64,000 nt of DNA from NCBI GenBank assembly GCA_021781705.1, contig JAJXWI010000004.1, positions 1 to 64,000 on the forward strand, given 5' to 3'. Each line of letters starts with the position of its first letter. Positions within the stretch are counted from its first letter, which is position 1. The position numbers and the translations under genes were made by a program. The notes below the pieces were generated by a model. The model worked only from the letters and a program-made list of their open reading frames with translations. It was not told the DNA's origin and did not search any database. The stretch is from a bacterium (lineage in GTDB: Bacteria; Verrucomicrobiota; Lentisphaeria; Victivallales; GWF2-38-69). Positions 62,944 through 64,000 of this stretch are shown here, piece by piece.

Positions 62944-64000
62944 TTAACTGCATTTGCTATAATCGCAGGAAAGACATTTTAAGCAGTTTTCCTGGTTTAT
63001 TAACGTTTTTTCACTGCACATAGGACATATCATAGCATCCACTGTTATGGCCGAGCTTGTATCCTTTTTACCTTTGAGAATTGCCTTGGTTTCCATGAGC
63101 CCTATCTTGTTAAGGTGTTCTTCTATGGCCCTGCCTATGTCTGCTGCCAATGACGGAATGTATTTACCATCGCTGAAATATCCGCCGTTAGGGTCATAAA
63201 TACTTTTTAACTCCTTGACTAGAAATGATGGGTTGGATTGATTTCTAAATACTGCCGATATAAGCCTTGTCATAGCAACTATCCAGCTGAAATGCTGCAA
63301 ATTCTTGGTATTTATGAAAAGTTCATAAGGTCTTACTGTGCCATCTTTTTCAATAATGTCATTTATTGTTACATATAATGCTTCAGATGAAAGCGGTGTC
63401 TTTATTTTATAGGTGGTTCCGGCAAGAGCTTTTGGCCTGTTGACGGTTTCTAATGTCTTCTTTGGCTTTTCTTTTTCATCTTCTTTTTTTATCAGAATGC
63501 CTGTTATATATTTTGACGGCCTGAAGGTTGTGCACCCTTTTAGCCCTTTTTTATATGCCTGCATGTATATGTCTTTGAATTTTTCAAAGGGATAGTCGAC
63601 AGGGATATTTATTGTTTTTGATATTGAACTGTCCACATATTTTTGCAGTATTCCCTGTATTTCGAGATGCTGCAAAGGCGCTATGTCTCCGGCTGAAACA
63701 AAATATTCAGGAAGTTCCTTGTCGTCAATGACTTCTAACCCTTTGAGCTTTAAATATTCTCTGTACGCATAGTCATTTACTTCTACTTCAGAAACATCCT
63801 TTTCTGTCGAGTTTCTGAACTTTCGCTTGTAGTGGAATGCGAAAACCGGCTCTAATCCGCTGGAAACATTCCCTGCAAGCAAGCTTATAGTACCGGTTGG
63901 CGCAATAGAAGTAAGATGTGAATTTCTTATGCCATAGGCCTTAATATCTTCCCGTATCCCTTCAGGTAACGATCTAATAAAATGGCCTTGAGGATATTTT
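62944..64000 (-). CDS. nrdJ: Adenosylcobalamin-dependent ribonucleotide reductase, C-terminal part
   Basis: About 352 residues visible, open to the right edge. SIAPTGTISLLAGNVSSGLEPVFAF is the active-site region of class II reductases; YMQAYKKGLKGCTTFRPSKY follows. The C terminus has a zinc ribbon MICPMCSEK...CLKCLSCDYSKCS that carries the redox thiols. Converts ribonucleotides to deoxyribonucleotides without oxygen, using coenzyme B12. The N-terminal ~half lies outside the window. Confidence 0.92.
   Translation of the reverse strand, partial: KYPQGHFIRSLPEGIREDIKAYGIRNSHLTSIAPTGTISLLAGNVSSGLEPVFAFHYKRKFRNSTEKDVSEVEVNDYAYREYLKLKGLEVIDDKELPEYFVSAGDIAPLQHLEIQGILQKYVDSSISKTINIPVDYPFEKFKDIYMQAYKKGLKGCTTFRPSKYITGILIKKEDEKEKPKKTLETVNRPKALAGTTYKIKTPLSSEALYVTINDIIEKDGTVRPYELFINTKNLQHFSWIVAMTRLISAVFRNQSNPSFLVKELKSIYDPNGGYFSDGKYIPSLAADIGRAIEEHLNKIGLMETKAILKGKKDTSSAITVDAMICPMCSEKTLINQENCLKCLSCDYSKCS

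Noticed and set aside
1-64000. CRISPR array or prophage
   Set aside because: No regularly spaced direct repeats with unique spacers and no run of phage structural or integrase genes was seen; the repeats present are palindromic units scattered singly.

Overview
The window reads as a chromosomal segment of an AT-rich Gram-negative bacterium. An outer membrane is implied by lpxD, an msbA-like flippase, an OmpH/Skp chaperone and an LpxL-type lipid A acyltransferase. An anaerobic, fermentative life is suggested by a biotin-dependent methylmalonyl-CoA decarboxylase cluster, a coenzyme B12-dependent ribonucleotide reductase, a B12-type radical SAM protein, a glutamate dehydrogenase and a CoA-disulfide-reductase fusion. 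The phylum cannot be fixed from sequence alone. The repeats (GTAG-type palindromes and CCACGGGC...GCCCGTGG hairpins) and the scattered single-gene layout would fit PVC-type or related candidate phyla, but that is inference.

Layout. 1-4.06 kb is repeat-rich: several copies of a palindromic BIME/REP-like element and two direct copies of a ~250 bp repeat surround a membrane/TPR protein and rluF. 4-8 kb holds a radical SAM enzyme, a small membrane protein and an organophosphate:phosphate-type transporter with a long leader. 8.6-20 kb is housekeeping: initiator tRNA, frr, queE, a WalJ-type hydrolase, nfo, pyrEF and gdhA, with a degenerate galactokinase-like protein among them. 20-30 kb holds a double-receiver/PPDK fusion, a C45-type hydrolase, methyltransferases, tRNA-Ser, a GcvH-like protein lacking its lysine, an LpxL homologue and a solute-binding-protein/symporter pair. 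30-40 kb has recO, a nucleoside kinase, an HD-GYP sensor, valS, rpmB, tRNA-Lys and a DgcZ-type cyclase. 40-48 kb has a repeat-flanked pair of accessory genes (deoxyribosyltransferase/TIR-like plus DUF2188), the CoA-disulfide-reductase fusion, apgM and an APC permease with a long leader. 48.5-51.7 kb is the methylmalonyl-CoA epimerase/decarboxylase operon. 51.8-53.1 kb is an orphan mraZ unit with a clear self-operator and a broken downstream gene. 54.3-61 kb is an envelope operon (aminotransferase, msbA, skp, lpxD) leading into mutL. The right edge has a PAS-GGDEF protein, a lipoprotein acid phosphatase and the 3' part of nrdJ.

Most notable observations: (i) two unrelated transporter genes 40 kb apart share a long conserved 5' leader that may be a cis-regulatory RNA; (ii) an orphan mraZ carries TGGAN boxes at exact 10-bp spacing over its own -10 region; (iii) a repeat family shows compensatory stem changes between copies; (iv) several 'broken-active-site' paralogues (galactokinase-like, GcvH-like) look intact as genes and may have new roles. 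c-di-GMP turnover proteins are well represented (two GGDEF, one HD-GYP).
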